Assembly (NCBI RefSeq): GCF_028728065.1
Contig: NZ_CP117811.1
Span: forward strand, 1,364,001 to 1,428,000
DNA from: Lentisphaera profundi
Lineage (GTDB): Bacteria > Verrucomicrobiota > Lentisphaeria > Lentisphaerales > Lentisphaeraceae
Direction: 5' to 3'
DNA length: 64,000 bases
Position numbers and translations under genes: made by a program. Below are positions 37,804-46,136 of the stretch, piece by piece. The notes beneath the pieces were generated by a model, which saw only the letters and a list, made by a program, of their open reading frames with translations, had not been told where the DNA came from and made no database searches. Position 1 is the stretch's first letter. Every line of letters starts with the position of its first letter.

Positions 37804-38924
37804 TTAGTAACTCCTTTTGACTGGATTGAAGGGCTTTGAAGAATGCGAAAGTAGGCGGGCTTGGGATCATTGTTACGATCAAAGAGCAAGGGGTGATTCT
37901 TGCGATTGGCGATGGGCCATTGGTTTTTCCAGGTGAATTGATCATTGAGTCCCCAGAAGTTGACGCGATCGATTTTGTCGGCGTGCTTCAAGAAGGTTCT
38001 GAAAATATTTGCGTAGCGTGCAGCGAGTTCCTCCTGTTTAGCTTTAGGGAATTCTTTGCGGTAGGGATCCATACTCTGTTTGTAGCTATGGTTTTCGGTA
38101 ATTTCAGCGCCGCCGCTAAAAGATTTTGGCATGGGTAATACATCGATATCTAATTCAGATATATCAATTTTGAGACCTCGCGAGGAGATTTGGCCGATCA
38201 AGTTCTCGATAGATTTATCGGAGGGGTAGTCGAGCGCCCAATGAGCTTGGACTCCGATGGCATCGATGCGAATTCCCGCAGCTAAAAGCTGATCAACCAT
38301 AGATACGATGCCCGTAAGTTTTTTCTTATTGAAGACATTGAAGTCATTATAGATGAGCTTTGTTGAACTGGGAAAAACTTCCTCTGCCATTTGAAAAGCC
38401 TGTAGGATCCAGTCGTCACCAAGGATTTTTTTCCAAGGTGTGTTTTTCACGGAGCCATCTTCATCGATAGCCTCATTAACTACATCCCATGATTGAATTT
38501 TATTGCCATAACGCTTGTGTAATGTGGTGAGATGAAAACGCATGCGTTTGAGCAATTCATCCTTGCTTACAGCTTCACCCTGATCATCTTTAAATAACCA
38601 ATCAGGATTCTGGCTGTGCCAAAACAAGACATGTCCCACGACTTGCATATTATTTTTCTGGGCAAAATTGACGAGGGCATCGGCGAACTTAAAATCATAG
38701 ACGCCTTTTTGTGGATTGATGGCCTCCCATTTCATGGCATTTTCCGCAACTAGGCTATTGAATTCTTTTTTTATAAGAGCTTCAAATTTTTCTGGGTGTT
38801 GAATAAGTTGTTCTTGGATATTTATGGCACTGCCGATACGAAATTTATCTTTAAAAGCTTCTTTGAGGGAACTTGCGGTTAAACAAAAACTTAAATTTAA
38901 AAGTAATAGAGTACGTATAAGCAT
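37800..38924 (-). CDS. GH10 endo-1,4-beta-xylanase, secreted
   Basis: 374 aa from ATG 38924, which directly follows the pseudopilin stop; a longer in-frame extension would run through the pseudopilin gene and is rejected. Signal peptide MLIRTLLLLNLSFCLTA. The GH10 barrel is complete: HVLFWHSQNPDW near 98-109, WDVVNEAID with acid/base Glu151, QAHWALD, and IDISELDIDV with nucleophile Glu257, ending FWGLNDQFTW. Reaction: hydrolysis of beta-1,4-xylan. Fits the GPH transporter two genes upstream, and the XylR-like regulator and GH43 at 44.6-47.2 kb. Confidence 0.95.
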   Translation of the reverse strand: MLIRTLLLLNLSFCLTASSLKEAFKDKFRIGSAINIQEQLIQHPEKFEALIKKEFNSLVAENAMKWEAINPQKGVYDFKFADALVNFAQKNNMQVVGHVLFWHSQNPDWLFKDDQGEAVSKDELLKRMRFHLTTLHKRYGNKIQSWDVVNEAIDEDGSVKNTPWKKILGDDWILQAFQMAEEVFPSSTKLIYNDFNVFNKKKLTGIVSMVDQLLAAGIRIDAIGVQAHWALDYPSDKSIENLIGQISSRGLKIDISELDIDVLPMPKSFSGGAEITENHSYKQSMDPYRKEFPKAKQEELAARYANIFRTFLKHADKIDRVNFWGLNDQFTWKNQWPIANRKNHPLLFDRNNDPKPAYFRILQSPSIQSKGVTK

Positions 38925-38925
38925 T

Positions 38926-39660
38926 CTAATAATTTCCTTTCCAATAATCATTACCATAAGCTTCATACTTAGCAAAAGCACTCGATTCTCTTTGCCATGA
39001 AATATGACCATCGATAAATAAACTATTGCCGCCATTATCATGTCGAATACGATCAAATATATAAAATTCATTTAAATTAGAACTTGATAAATCATTACTA
39101 AAGCCCAAAACAGTTGTGCGTGCATCGGCGTTTAAAGTCGTGAGCGTAGGCTTGATAATAGTGTTTGGATCAGGGTAGGTGATATAGAGTTCTTTCCAAT
39201 CTAAGGTGCCATCGTCAGCAAGAAAGAGGTTCATACCGTAACCATAAACATTATTTTTATCAGCGCCGTACAACATCTGATCAATATCCGCATTGTTACA
39301 GTGTAAGATATTGGTTTCAGCCATTGGGTTATTATTAACTTCAGTAGATTTATTATAACCCCAATCTGCTTGGCCTATATAAGGACCTAGAGGTGACCAC
39401 CAACGAGCAGCAAAATTGTAGTTACCACCGAAAGAACTTTTCCTATCCCAAGGTGCGGGGTAAGTTCCCCAGTCATCATTATACATGGAAAAGGCAATGG
39501 ACTGTTGTTTTAGATTGGATTGACAGACTGCAGTCATGCCTTTTTGGCGCGCCTTGCCTAGACTGGGGAGTAAAAGAGATGCTAAGATCCCAATGATTGC
39601 GATAACAACTAAAAGTTCTATAAGGGTGAATCGTTGTTTAGTATTGTAAGTAGACTTCAT
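38926..39660 (-). CDS. Type II secretion-like pseudopilin inside the xylan operon
   Basis: 244 aa. Leader MKSTYNTKQR, then [31 protein letters not shown]. Globular part with NNADIDQM and the H-X9-DG ending RHDNGGNSLFIDGHISWQ. It overlaps the transporter stop by 4 bp and its own stop abuts the xylanase ATG, so it is firmly embedded in the operon between transporter and xylanase. This suggests a surface or secretion role tied to xylan use rather than a general pilus part. Confidence 0.88.
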   Translation of the reverse strand: MKSTYNTKQRFTLIELLVVIAIIGILASLLLPSLGKARQKGMTAVCQSNLKQQSIAFSMYNDDWGTYPAPWDRKSSFGGNYNFAARWWSPLGPYIGQADWGYNKSTEVNNNPMAETNILHCNNADIDQMLYGADKNNVYGYGMNLFLADDGTLDWKELYITYPDPNTIIKPTLTTLNADARTTVLGFSNDLSSSNLNEFYIFDRIRHDNGGNSLFIDGHISWQRESSAFAKYEAYGNDYWKGNY

Positions 39661-40991
39661 GATTTATCCTCTTTAGATGAAAGTTCAGTGATAATCTTTT
39701 TGTAGAGTGGGCCATCAATTTTATAGAATAAAAGTACGATGAAACAGAGGGTGGAGTAAACCGCTGGTACAATATTGAAGAGCCAGCGTATAGTTCTATC
39801 CGCACTTGCAGTGAGTACCGTATTGGCTTCATAGCCACTTAGAAACATAGCGTAAGCCGCCACGCTACCTGCTAATGCCATGGCAGATTTTTGCATAAAG
39901 GAGAAAAAGGCAAAGGGAATACCTTCTGAACGTTGACCGGTTTTCCAATGGCCATACTCTACTGTGTCAGGTAACATACCCCATTGAGCGATAGAGCAAA
40001 ACATCATAGCAAATGAACTTATTCCCGAAACGGCAAAAATAAGTGTGAGTTGATCATCGGGAATGAAATGACGTGATAAAGAGAAGATAGCGACTCCAAG
40101 ACTGGCCCACATAAAAGTTTTGAGCTTGCCAAAACGCTTGGTTATAAAAGGGGTGACCAAGGCACCTAACATATTGGCGGGAAGCATCACCATAAAGAAA
40201 GTGGATTGTAGATCGGCGTTACCCAGAACGTATTTAAAGTAATAGAGTGCGACCGCGTTGCCTGTAACCCAAACTGCGGTATTTAGCAGCATCGCACCAG
40301 CCAAAACGAGTAAGGCATCATTTTTAAAGATGATGGGAATGATATCTTTGAGATGGTACTTCTCCGCGGGTACTTCGACACGTTCTTTAGAGAAGAAAAA
40401 CGAAATCCATAAGAGGATGACCGAACTCGCTCCCAATACACAAGCTGCGACAAAGAAACCTTGCTGTTCAGTGGCAAATAGATTGACGAAGGGTTTGACA
40501 CCAACGCCAATGATCCCGAGGGCAATGACTACAGCAAAAAACATTCGATAGGTAGAGATAACGGCGCGTTCTTGTTGATCTTGGGTCATAACAGCACTTA
40601 TGGATGAATAGGGCAATGCTACGAGGGTAAAACAGATACCGTGGGTTATGTAGGTTACATAGGCGTAAATTACCTTGCCAGTATCAGAGAGCTCGGGAGT
40701 GTAAAAACAGGCGAGTAAAATGAGATTGAGTGGGATAGCACCAAATAATATGTAGGGTCTAAAACGACCCCAACGAGATTTGGTATGATCGGCAATGAAG
40801 CCCATGATGGGGTCATTGATCGCATCCCAGATTCGAGCTACTAAAAAGAGTCCTGCCACATGAGCGGCTGAAATTCCAAAGACATCAGTATAAAAATAGG
40901 CGAGATAAAAGCCAATGAGTTGAAAGTTGAGGTTAATCCCCAAATCACCTAGGCTATAGCGAAATATATCTTTTTGTTTTAAAGCTAACAT
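39657..40991 (-). CDS. GPH (glycoside-pentoside-hexuronide) family sugar:cation symporter
   Basis: 444 aa, twelve hydrophobic segments expected. The N-terminus has the family signature: YSLGDLGINLNFQLIGFYLAYFYTD, ARIWDAINDPIMGFIADHTKSRWGRFRPYIL (Asp pair for cation coupling and the R-x-G-R-F-R-P loop), and the last third carries GMLPDTVEYGHWKTGQRSEGIPFA. Probable substrate: xylo-oligosaccharides or uronosides imported with Na+ or H+. First gene of the operon down to 35039. Its 5' end plus upstream region is duplicated at 43453-43820. A candidate XylR-type operator lies 203-226 bp upstream. Confidence 0.92.
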   Translation of the reverse strand: MLALKQKDIFRYSLGDLGINLNFQLIGFYLAYFYTDVFGISAAHVAGLFLVARIWDAINDPIMGFIADHTKSRWGRFRPYILFGAIPLNLILLACFYTPELSDTGKVIYAYVTYITHGICFTLVALPYSSISAVMTQDQQERAVISTYRMFFAVVIALGIIGVGVKPFVNLFATEQQGFFVAACVLGASSVILLWISFFFSKERVEVPAEKYHLKDIIPIIFKNDALLVLAGAMLLNTAVWVTGNAVALYYFKYVLGNADLQSTFFMVMLPANMLGALVTPFITKRFGKLKTFMWASLGVAIFSLSRHFIPDDQLTLIFAVSGISSFAMMFCSIAQWGMLPDTVEYGHWKTGQRSEGIPFAFFSFMQKSAMALAGSVAAYAMFLSGYEANTVLTASADRTIRWLFNIVPAVYSTLCFIVLLFYKIDGPLYKKIITELSSKEDKS

Positions 40992-41262
40992 AGAACTCTC
41001 CTAATTAGAGGAAACTAAGGGTTGATAGAGCCGAATACTATTTTTTTTAGTGAAAGCAGGCCTTTTATTTGAGGCATCAAATTCGACGAGCATGAATACA
41101 TTTTTCCACATGAATAATCCTTATGTTTAGTTATCTCAATATTGATAAACATATAGCTATTCAAAAAGATCATCAATTATAATAAATGGTTAGTTTATTA
41201 ATCAAAATGAAACATCGATTAGGATTGACTTACTAAATTATCTTCATCGTTTAGCAGGCTGC
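40895..41262. repeat. 368-bp direct repeat, copy A
   Basis: Covers the first 97 bp of the transporter gene, its leader and upstream region, ending at AGCAGGCTGC. Copy B (43453-43820) has the same length and roughly 94% identity by eye. The two bracket about 2.2 kb holding a transposase remnant, an AraC remnant and a glycoside hydrolase gene. Confidence 0.9.
41194..41217 (+). promoter_or_regulatory. Candidate XylR-type operator, site A
   Basis: TTAATCAAAATGAAACATCG, sharing AATGAAACA and the T/A-rich left arm with sites at 44463, 45796 and 45954 and with copy B of the direct repeat (about 43754-43776). Upstream of the transporter operon. Function inferred from position only. Confidence 0.4.
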
Positions 41263-41506
41263 TTTCCGTACAGAGTCCACGCATTGATTTTACAACAGGG
41301 TTAAAAAGCGTAAACAGAATTGCTGACGCGTACTCGAGGTAGTGTAATTTACGACGTGGATCATCTTCCGATGTATGTCGAGGGTGATGCTTAAGTTCCT
41401 TCGTCACAGACTTCCGGAACTCGCCAAGTAAACACCCGCGCTTCAGCTCACGTTCTTCTATTTTATTTATCTTACTCATAGTCAAGAAGATAAGATGGCA
41501 CCACAA
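41263..41506 (-). pseudogene. N-terminal fragment of an IS4-like transposase
   Basis: About 80 codons: MSKINKIEERELKRG, FRKSVTKELKHHPRH, RRKLHYLEYASAILFTLFNPVVKSMRGLC. This resembles the N-terminus of IS4-type transposases, where the FNPVVxSxRxLxxAS segment leads into the catalytic part. The frame then runs into direct repeat copy A at the GCAGCCTGC junction and stops after 15 unrelated codons. No catalytic residues remain. Family name by recollection only. Confidence 0.6.
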
Positions 41507-41810
41507 TAATCAAAGTTGTTGTTTGTCACTGTTAATCAAGGATTTGCATCCGGAGTGACCTAGGCTACCACAGGGTCACATAGAGCTATGTTTTGGTTTT
41601 GAAGCCAGCCGACACCCTTGTTTAGGCAATATGGATAACTACGGCGCAATAGGAGGCTCGATAGGTTTTCTAATAAGAAAATCGCGAATTTTGACTCTCT
41701 TATCGCAGCGCTGAAAAACATTCATGTTTTTTCTCTGTGACTCCTCTGATTAGAGCATTTTAGATGCCGAACACTTCTGAGAGTCAAGCATTCAAAGGGT
41801 GATCCGTTAA

Positions 41811-42002
41811 TTTAAAAAATTTCTAAAAACTACACCTCACCAATACATCAACGATATTCGCATTAATAAGGCCTGTGGATACCTACATCACTCAGAGTTA
41901 AATATAGAAGAAATTGCAAGCATGACGGGCTTTCAAAACAGATATCACTTCTCTAGAGTTTTTAAGAAATTCATTAAAGCATCATCTTCAAAATTTAAAT
42001 AA
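41811..42002 (+). pseudogene. C-terminal fragment of an AraC-family regulator
   Basis: Translation gives FKKFLKTTPHQYINDIRINK, then ELNIEEIASMTGFQNRYHFS and RVFKKFIKASSSKF before a stop: the second helix-turn-helix of AraC proteins with its GF.....FSR.FKK signature. A stop lies directly upstream and no start or sensor domain precedes it, so it is a remnant. The rest of 41507-42043 shows only AT-rich sequence and small palindromes. Confidence 0.75.
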
Positions 42003-42043
42003 ACCATCAATGTCTATGGAGACGATCGATGAAATCAACCAAA

Positions 42044-43285
42044 TCATTGCTTTAAAAAGTATTGATGATTCTGCCAGTTTAAGCCTTTTAATTTGTTCAC
42101 CATTTCTTCATAAGGCGTGCCATCATCTCGGATAAGACCTTGTTTTAAAGTCCCCCCGCCCTTATTTTTCTTAAACCGATCGATGTATTGACATCGGTTA
42201 TAACCAATCATAAAAGGTAGTTTCATCGCCTCGAGATAACTGAGATGACTTTGAGAGGCAATCTCTTCATTTTCTACTGTTTTCCACATGATTTTTTTAA
42301 AATCTTTTGTCTTAAAACTAACAGCGTGATCACAAATGACAATCGGTTTTTTCATTTCTTTGTACAGGTGCTCAAATTTGGCTTGATTAAAATGTTCTTC
42401 ACTTGGTTGTACTGATATTACATCAATATACGGCAAAGCCTCTTTAATCACATCATAGACCAGCGACCTTCCTGCATAACGTTCACCAAAAATGAGTGAA
42501 TTGGGATAAAGTTTTCTGGTAATAGGTCCAATATGAGAATAAACTTCTCTTGCGATCATCACTAAAAACTCCTGATCATTGGCGGCATCCCCCCTGTTTT
42601 TTAAGTACTTTTCATATTCTCTTTTGCCTGCGCTCCCCTCTGGTAGACTCCGTATGGCATCTACCCAAGTACGGCCCGCCACCTTTTTCGTATCCTTCAA
42701 ATCCCAACTAGGCATATCTGACCAGTAAATCCCAATCATAAATGGATTTTCCCCATAATTTCTTTTCATTCTTTCAAGGATAGCTGTTGATTGTTTCTTC
42801 CACTCTGAACTAAAAACGTCTGGAAACTCAACGCTCTTTCCTCTCCAGTAACTTACCTTACCCGTTGGATAGGAACTGGCCATAAAGGGAATCCTGACTC
42901 TCGTACTTGAATCGTGATCATAGTTCAAGCTATTAAAACCCCAATCATTAAAATTTTTAAATATTTCATTATTTGCACAATCCATACTTCCACTACAATG
43001 ATGTTCCAGATAATCAACTTTTGAGTCCTGTTTACTGCTTACATTCATCGTGTGAGTCAATCCAATATTTAAGAAAGCATGACCATCAGGAGTGATTAAA
43101 AAAGACTTCCCTTTGTATTTATCCAAATAAAAGTATCCCTTTGCCTTCTTTTTAATATTTAGGTAACCACCATATTTATCAAAGCTCTTTGTTTTTGAAA
43201 AAAGTTGTTCATCAGTTGAATGAAGATTAATAGACATAAATATTACTAGTGCTATAATTGAAATTTTTTTATTTAAAGTTCCCAT
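42044..43285 (-). CDS. Secreted TIM-barrel glycoside hydrolase-like protein (agarase/GH42-like pattern)
   Basis: 413 aa. Hydrophobic signal near 8-22. The pattern suggests a (beta/alpha)8 glycosidase: FLITPDGHAFLNIGLTHTMN near 62-80 as in GH50/GH86-type agarases, WGFNSLNYD, PFMIGIYWSDMPSW near 177, LIFGERYAGR near 260 (a Glu well placed to be catalytic), YIDVISVQPS, and KPIVICDHAVS near 310. I cannot assign a GH family. The gene is in the 2.2-kb segment between the two 368-bp direct repeats and may have arrived or been trapped there. No regulon promoter motif upstream. Confidence 0.65.
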   Translation of the reverse strand: MGTLNKKISIIALVIFMSINLHSTDEQLFSKTKSFDKYGGYLNIKKKAKGYFYLDKYKGKSFLITPDGHAFLNIGLTHTMNVSSKQDSKVDYLEHHCSGSMDCANNEIFKNFNDWGFNSLNYDHDSSTRVRIPFMASSYPTGKVSYWRGKSVEFPDVFSSEWKKQSTAILERMKRNYGENPFMIGIYWSDMPSWDLKDTKKVAGRTWVDAIRSLPEGSAGKREYEKYLKNRGDAANDQEFLVMIAREVYSHIGPITRKLYPNSLIFGERYAGRSLVYDVIKEALPYIDVISVQPSEEHFNQAKFEHLYKEMKKPIVICDHAVSFKTKDFKKIMWKTVENEEIASQSHLSYLEAMKLPFMIGYNRCQYIDRFKKNKGGGTLKQGLIRDDGTPYEEMVNKLKGLNWQNHQYFLKQ

Positions 43286-43452
43286 TTGACGTCCTTATAT
43301 TGTTTAGTTCAAGGTCATATATTTTATTATAAGACTAAGTGTTAAGTCTAGAAATAGCCGAGACTATCAAAGCTGTATCTAGAACTGTCATTGCTTTTTT
43401 TTCTAAAGCCAGGTAGTGTGATTCTACAATCTCTCTAAAGGCCGCAGGTGAT

Positions 43453-43820
43453 AATAGGCGAGATAAAAGCCAATGAGTTGAAAGTTAAGGTTAACCCCAA
43501 AATTACCTAGGCAATAGCGAAATATATCTTTTTGTTTTAAAGCTAACATAGAACTCTCCTAATTAGAGGGAACTAAGGGTTGATAGAGCCGAATACTATT
43601 TTTTGTAGTGAAAGCAGGCCCTTTATTTGAGGTATCAAATTCGACGAGCGTGAATACATTTTCCCGCATGAATAATCCTTATGTTTAGTTATCTCAATAT
43701 TGATAAACATATAGCTATTCAAAAAGATCACCAATTATAATAAATGATTGGTTAATTAATCAAAGTGAAACATCGATTAGGATTGACTTGCTAAATTATC
43801 TTCATCGTTAAGCAGGCTGC
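43453..43820. repeat. 368-bp direct repeat, copy B
   Basis: Second copy of 40895-41262. It carries the first codons of a transporter gene (reading left from about 43549) with no downstream body, so the transporter start here is a non-functional duplicate. It also contains a diverged operator-like site, TTAATCAAAGTGAAACATCG (about 43757-43776). With the short A/T-rich sequence at 43286-43452 it fills the 540-bp gap before the flavodoxin gene. Confidence 0.9.
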
Positions 43821-43825
43821 CATTT

Positions 43826-44386
43826 TTACTCCTTATGATTGAAGCGCTTGTAGTCTTGTTTGAGCGGATGATGGTCCTGGCGACCATTAATGAGAGTTGA
43901 AGCCCATTCGGCAAGTCGACGACCGAGGCGGTGGCATGATTTTTGTACACGTTCTTCATCAGGTGAGCTAGCCGAGATACTACCGTAGTGAGGTGAAAAT
44001 TGTTGATCGACGTAGTCAGTGACACCAAAGGTGAGGAAGCCGTAATTCATTAAAATAGTCATTAAGGTCATGCAAGTCAGTTCAGCACCTCCGCCCCAAG
44101 CGCCAGAAGAACTGAAAGCACAGCCAATTTTGCCATCTATACTACCCCAGCCTGAGGGAGGGAGCTCGTCCCACCAGCATTTCATCTTGCCGGAAATAGT
44201 GCCGTAGTTGGTTGGCGAACCAAGTGCGATGCCATCGCACCATTTGAGGTCATCGAAACTAGCTTCATCAGTAGATAGAACACGAACTGTAGTTCCTTCG
44301 AGTTCAGAAGCGCCCGCGGCGATTGTATTCGCCATGATTTTTGTGTTACCGCCACGAGAGTGGTAAAGTACGAGTATATTGCTCAT
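43826..44386 (-). CDS. Flavodoxin-like / WrbA-type NAD(P)H:quinone oxidoreductase family protein
   Basis: 186 aa. N-terminal FMN phosphate loop ILVLYHSRGGNTKIMANTIA, the GSPTNYGTISGKMKCWWDE segment and GCAFSSSGAWGGGAELTC match flavodoxin-fold NADPH-dependent FMN/quinone reductases. Cytoplasmic, probably reduces quinones with two electrons. The C-terminal 30 residues are polar and may be family-specific. Context with the xylan genes is not explained; a candidate operator site lies 77-100 bp upstream. Copy B of the direct repeat ends 6 bp after its stop. Confidence 0.87.
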   Translation of the reverse strand: MSNILVLYHSRGGNTKIMANTIAAGASELEGTTVRVLSTDEASFDDLKWCDGIALGSPTNYGTISGKMKCWWDELPPSGWGSIDGKIGCAFSSSGAWGGGAELTCMTLMTILMNYGFLTFGVTDYVDQQFSPHYGSISASSPDEERVQKSCHRLGRRLAEWASTLINGRQDHHPLKQDYKRFNHKE

Positions 44387-44462
44387 CTTATAATACCTAT
44401 TATAAATATATATATACTATATATAACTGGAATAAAGTGTTTAATCTATTGCGATAATTGAA

Positions 44463-44486
44463 TTTTAATTCATATAAATGAAACAC
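44463..44486 (+). promoter_or_regulatory. Candidate XylR-type operator, site E
   Basis: TAATTCATATAAATGAAACA, sharing the AAATGAAACA core with the other sites. It lies between the regulator stop and the flavodoxin start. Confidence 0.35.
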
Positions 44487-44634
44487 ACTATTTCAAGATG
44501 AACTGCAGAGTGATTAGCCTTTAGATGGCAAAGTTGCATCGTGTTCTGATTATTCTTGACCCTGGATTATAAGCGAACCGCATTTTTAATCTTCTGGGAT
44601 TTTAGTCAGAAATCCGAGTTTCACCGAAAGTTAG

Positions 44635-45785
44635 TTAGGATGGGGATATTTTTAAGCGCTTATAGGCACCCGGAGTTATACCTGTTTCTCGTTTGAAAAA
44701 TAGGTGGAGTGCCTGAATTGAGTAAAAGCCCGTTTGACGGGATATGTCCTCACTGCTCATCTTACTGTGGATGAGTAAGTATTTGACACGTCGCAGTCGC
44801 AACTGACGAATAATCTGTCCGGGTGACATGTGGAAATGGCCCCGAAAAGAGCGCTGTAGACCCTGTACAGACATCTCCATTTTTTGAGCTAAGCCTGATG
44901 CATTAATCGTGATATCATCATAAATGATGGCTAGTGCACGGTTCACTACAGGATTGGAAGAAGCAATGACATCGGTACTTGCGCGAGTTATAGTATTGAG
45001 AGGGTCATGTTTTATCAATAATAGAGAGCCTGACTGAGCTTGACTGATCAACACTTCCAGAGCTTCGGCAGCCCTGACACCGAGTCCGTGTTGATCGGTA
45101 TCAATACTACTAAGGGAAATATGTGAGGCGGTAGAAATAAGTGGATCGTTATCTGCACCTAAAATAGCAACTTCTGAGGGTATCTTGTAACCAATGGATT
45201 CGAGCAGAGCTAACCATTGTGCTGCCCAGCTATCTTCAAAGGCAAAAAGTGCAGCGGGGAATTGTAGTTGGGGAAGTTTCTTTTTCCACCAATCGGAGGA
45301 GTGATTGAAGAGGTGTTCATCGTAGATGTTTGGCGAGTTTAAGACTTGGCATTCGTAGCCGGCTTTTTTGAGTGTATTTTTAAAAGATTCGCTACGTTCT
45401 TCAAACATAGGAAGGCCACATTCGAAAGGGACGTAAAAATTTGTAAATCCTCGTTCTAAAAAATGATTAGCGGCCATTTCTCCGATCATCTTATTATTGG
45501 TCACCACACGAGGCACCCGCAATCCGTGTTGTTCCAAACCCAAGTCGATGACCGGGATTTTGTGGTCGTTAAAAAACTGTGCCGTTTCTTTATGACTAAT
45601 CAGGGTGATAGCACCATCTCCACGCCAGCAAGCTGGAATGCCTTGCTGATTTTGGGTTTTATGTAAACAAAGTAAGTCCCAGCCATACTTTTGGGCAACT
45701 TTAGCAACTCCTTGATGGATTCTGTTATCATACCAGTCCAATGCTAGAAGAATTTTTTTGTATTCACCTGTGTATTACTGTCCAT
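44635..45785 (-). CDS. XylR-like regulator (LacI-type sensor plus AraC-type DNA-binding domain), apparent frameshift near the start
   Basis: About 382 aa if restored; the uninterrupted frame is 44635-45741 and begins with TTG. LacI/periplasmic-binding-like sensor about 1-265: LDWYDNRIHQGVAKVAQKYGWDL, VVTNNKMIGEMAANHFLERGF, ALFAFEDSWAAQWLALLESIGY, VAILGADNDPL. Then two AraC helix-turn-helices about 285-375: INASGLAQKMEMSVQGLQRSF and SSEDISRQTGFYSIQALHLF. XylR homologues begin M..K.ILLAL. Here ILLAL is in frame but has no start codon before it; an ATG at 45785 with GGGG upstream reads MDSNTQVNTKK and would join ILLAL if the seven-A tract (45753-45759) had one more A. Expected sensor of xylose. 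Confidence 0.85.
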
Positions 45786-45795
45786 TGAAGTGCCC

Positions 45796-45817
45796 CGATG
45801 TTTCATTTATGATTAAA
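45796..45817 (-). promoter_or_regulatory. Candidate XylR-type operator, site C
   Basis: Minus strand AATCATAAATGAAACATCG, just upstream of the regulator ATG at 45785, suggesting autoregulation. Confidence 0.4.
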
Positions 45818-45953
45818 CTATAGCTTAATATTTTAATTTACGAATCACTATTACCATTTTTATTAGTGTGATTTAGCTTGATTTTAATCATCATCGCAAG
45901 CCTTATTATAAATAAATCTGGAGATGGGATGAGCAGCTATAGACTTATGTTAA

Positions 45954-45972
45954 GTGTTTCATTTTTATTAAA
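45954..45972 (-). promoter_or_regulatory. Candidate XylR-type operator, site D
   Basis: Minus strand TTTAATAAAAATGAAACAC, in the 351-bp gap between the regulator and GH43 genes, which are divergent. Nothing else is seen in that gap apart from A/T-rich stretches that may hold promoters. Confidence 0.4.
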
Positions 45973-46136
45973 TTTTTGATCATTTATATATATTGTGTGT
46001 TTTGCGGATAGGGCTTAGCTTTAGATCAATAAGAAAAATGATGATGAACGAGACGGCCTATTATAGACCAAAATACAGGCCTTAGTCAAAGGGTGCTGAA
46101 TCGGAGCTCACCAGAAAAAGAAAAAGGAATTAAACT

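Noticed and set aside
38925-39071. N-terminal extension of the xylanase frame
   Set aside because: It overlaps the pseudopilin gene, and a good signal peptide begins at ATG 38924.
41533-41570. TGTCAC near 41536 as a regulon promoter
   Set aside because: The right half reads CATCCGG and no gene start follows.
43777-44028. 83-codon minus-strand frame
   Set aside because: Shadow of the flavodoxin gene running into direct repeat copy B.
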